From Methanobrevibacter sp. (GTDB lineage: Archaea > Methanobacteriota > Methanobacteria > Methanobacteriales > Methanobacteriaceae), in contig JADLKP010000146.1 in the NCBI GenBank assembly GCA_016838945.1, positions 1 to 5,882 on the forward strand: a stretch of DNA of 5,882 bases, written 5' to 3'. Position 1 is the first letter of the stretch. The number at the start of each line of letters is the position of its first letter. The notes beneath the pieces were generated by a model. The model was not told the origin of the DNA, made no database searches, and saw only the letters and a list, made by a program, of their open reading frames with translations. The position numbers and the translations under genes were made by a program. This document shows positions 5,817-5,882 of this stretch, piece after piece.

Positions 5817-5882
5817 TTTTGGATATGTTTATGATTTTTATTTGCATAATCATGACGAAAAAATCAAATTAAGAAAAAAACC

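Noticed and set aside
5825..5872. Possible short plus-strand gene at the right edge starting at ATG 5825 or 5852
   Set aside because: Both ATGs share a frame that ends at a TAA after at most 15 residues, and there is no ribosome binding site.

Overview
The window is strongly AT-rich and looks like part of a methanogenic archaeon of the Methanobacteriales, most probably Methanobrevibacter or a close relative. The decisive gene is mfnB, which makes the furan precursor of methanofuran, a cofactor of methanogenesis. The archaeal/Thermotoga-like IMP dehydrogenase, GGAG-type ribosome binding sites and oligo-T gene ends agree with this. The genus is an inference from composition and gene content, not something the sequence proves.

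All four confident genes lie on the minus strand, so transcription runs from right to left. (1) 5633-5882: AT-rich upstream region of mfnB with a candidate box A, three copies of an 8-bp motif, and a possible promoter pointing off the right edge. (2) 4913-5632: mfnB, starting at a TTG codon. (3) 4788-4912: a 125-bp gap holding a 14-bp hairpin with a T-run, then three tandem copies of a 9-bp unit, in front of guaB. (4) 3294-4787: guaB, IMP dehydrogenase with a CBS pair. (5) 2877-3293: AT-rich non-coding DNA with oligo-T runs behind guaB and a promoter for the next unit. (6) 1179-2876: a large ATP-grasp ligase with a methyltransferase-like C-terminal region. (7) 154-1161: asnA, ammonia-dependent asparagine synthetase, 17 bp downstream of the ATP-grasp gene and almost certainly in the same operon. 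(8) 1-153: AT-rich tail with oligo-T terminator sequence.

mfnB and guaB are housekeeping genes of cofactor and guanine nucleotide synthesis. They look like separate transcription units because of the hairpin between them. The ATP-grasp/asnA pair is the accessory-looking part. AsnA is a bacterial-type enzyme, and its partner is an uncharacterised carboxylate-amine ligase fused to a Rossmann-like region that lacks a recognisable SAM-binding glycine loop. A joint pathway, for example asparagine feeding a peptide-type ligation, is possible but not shown by the sequence.
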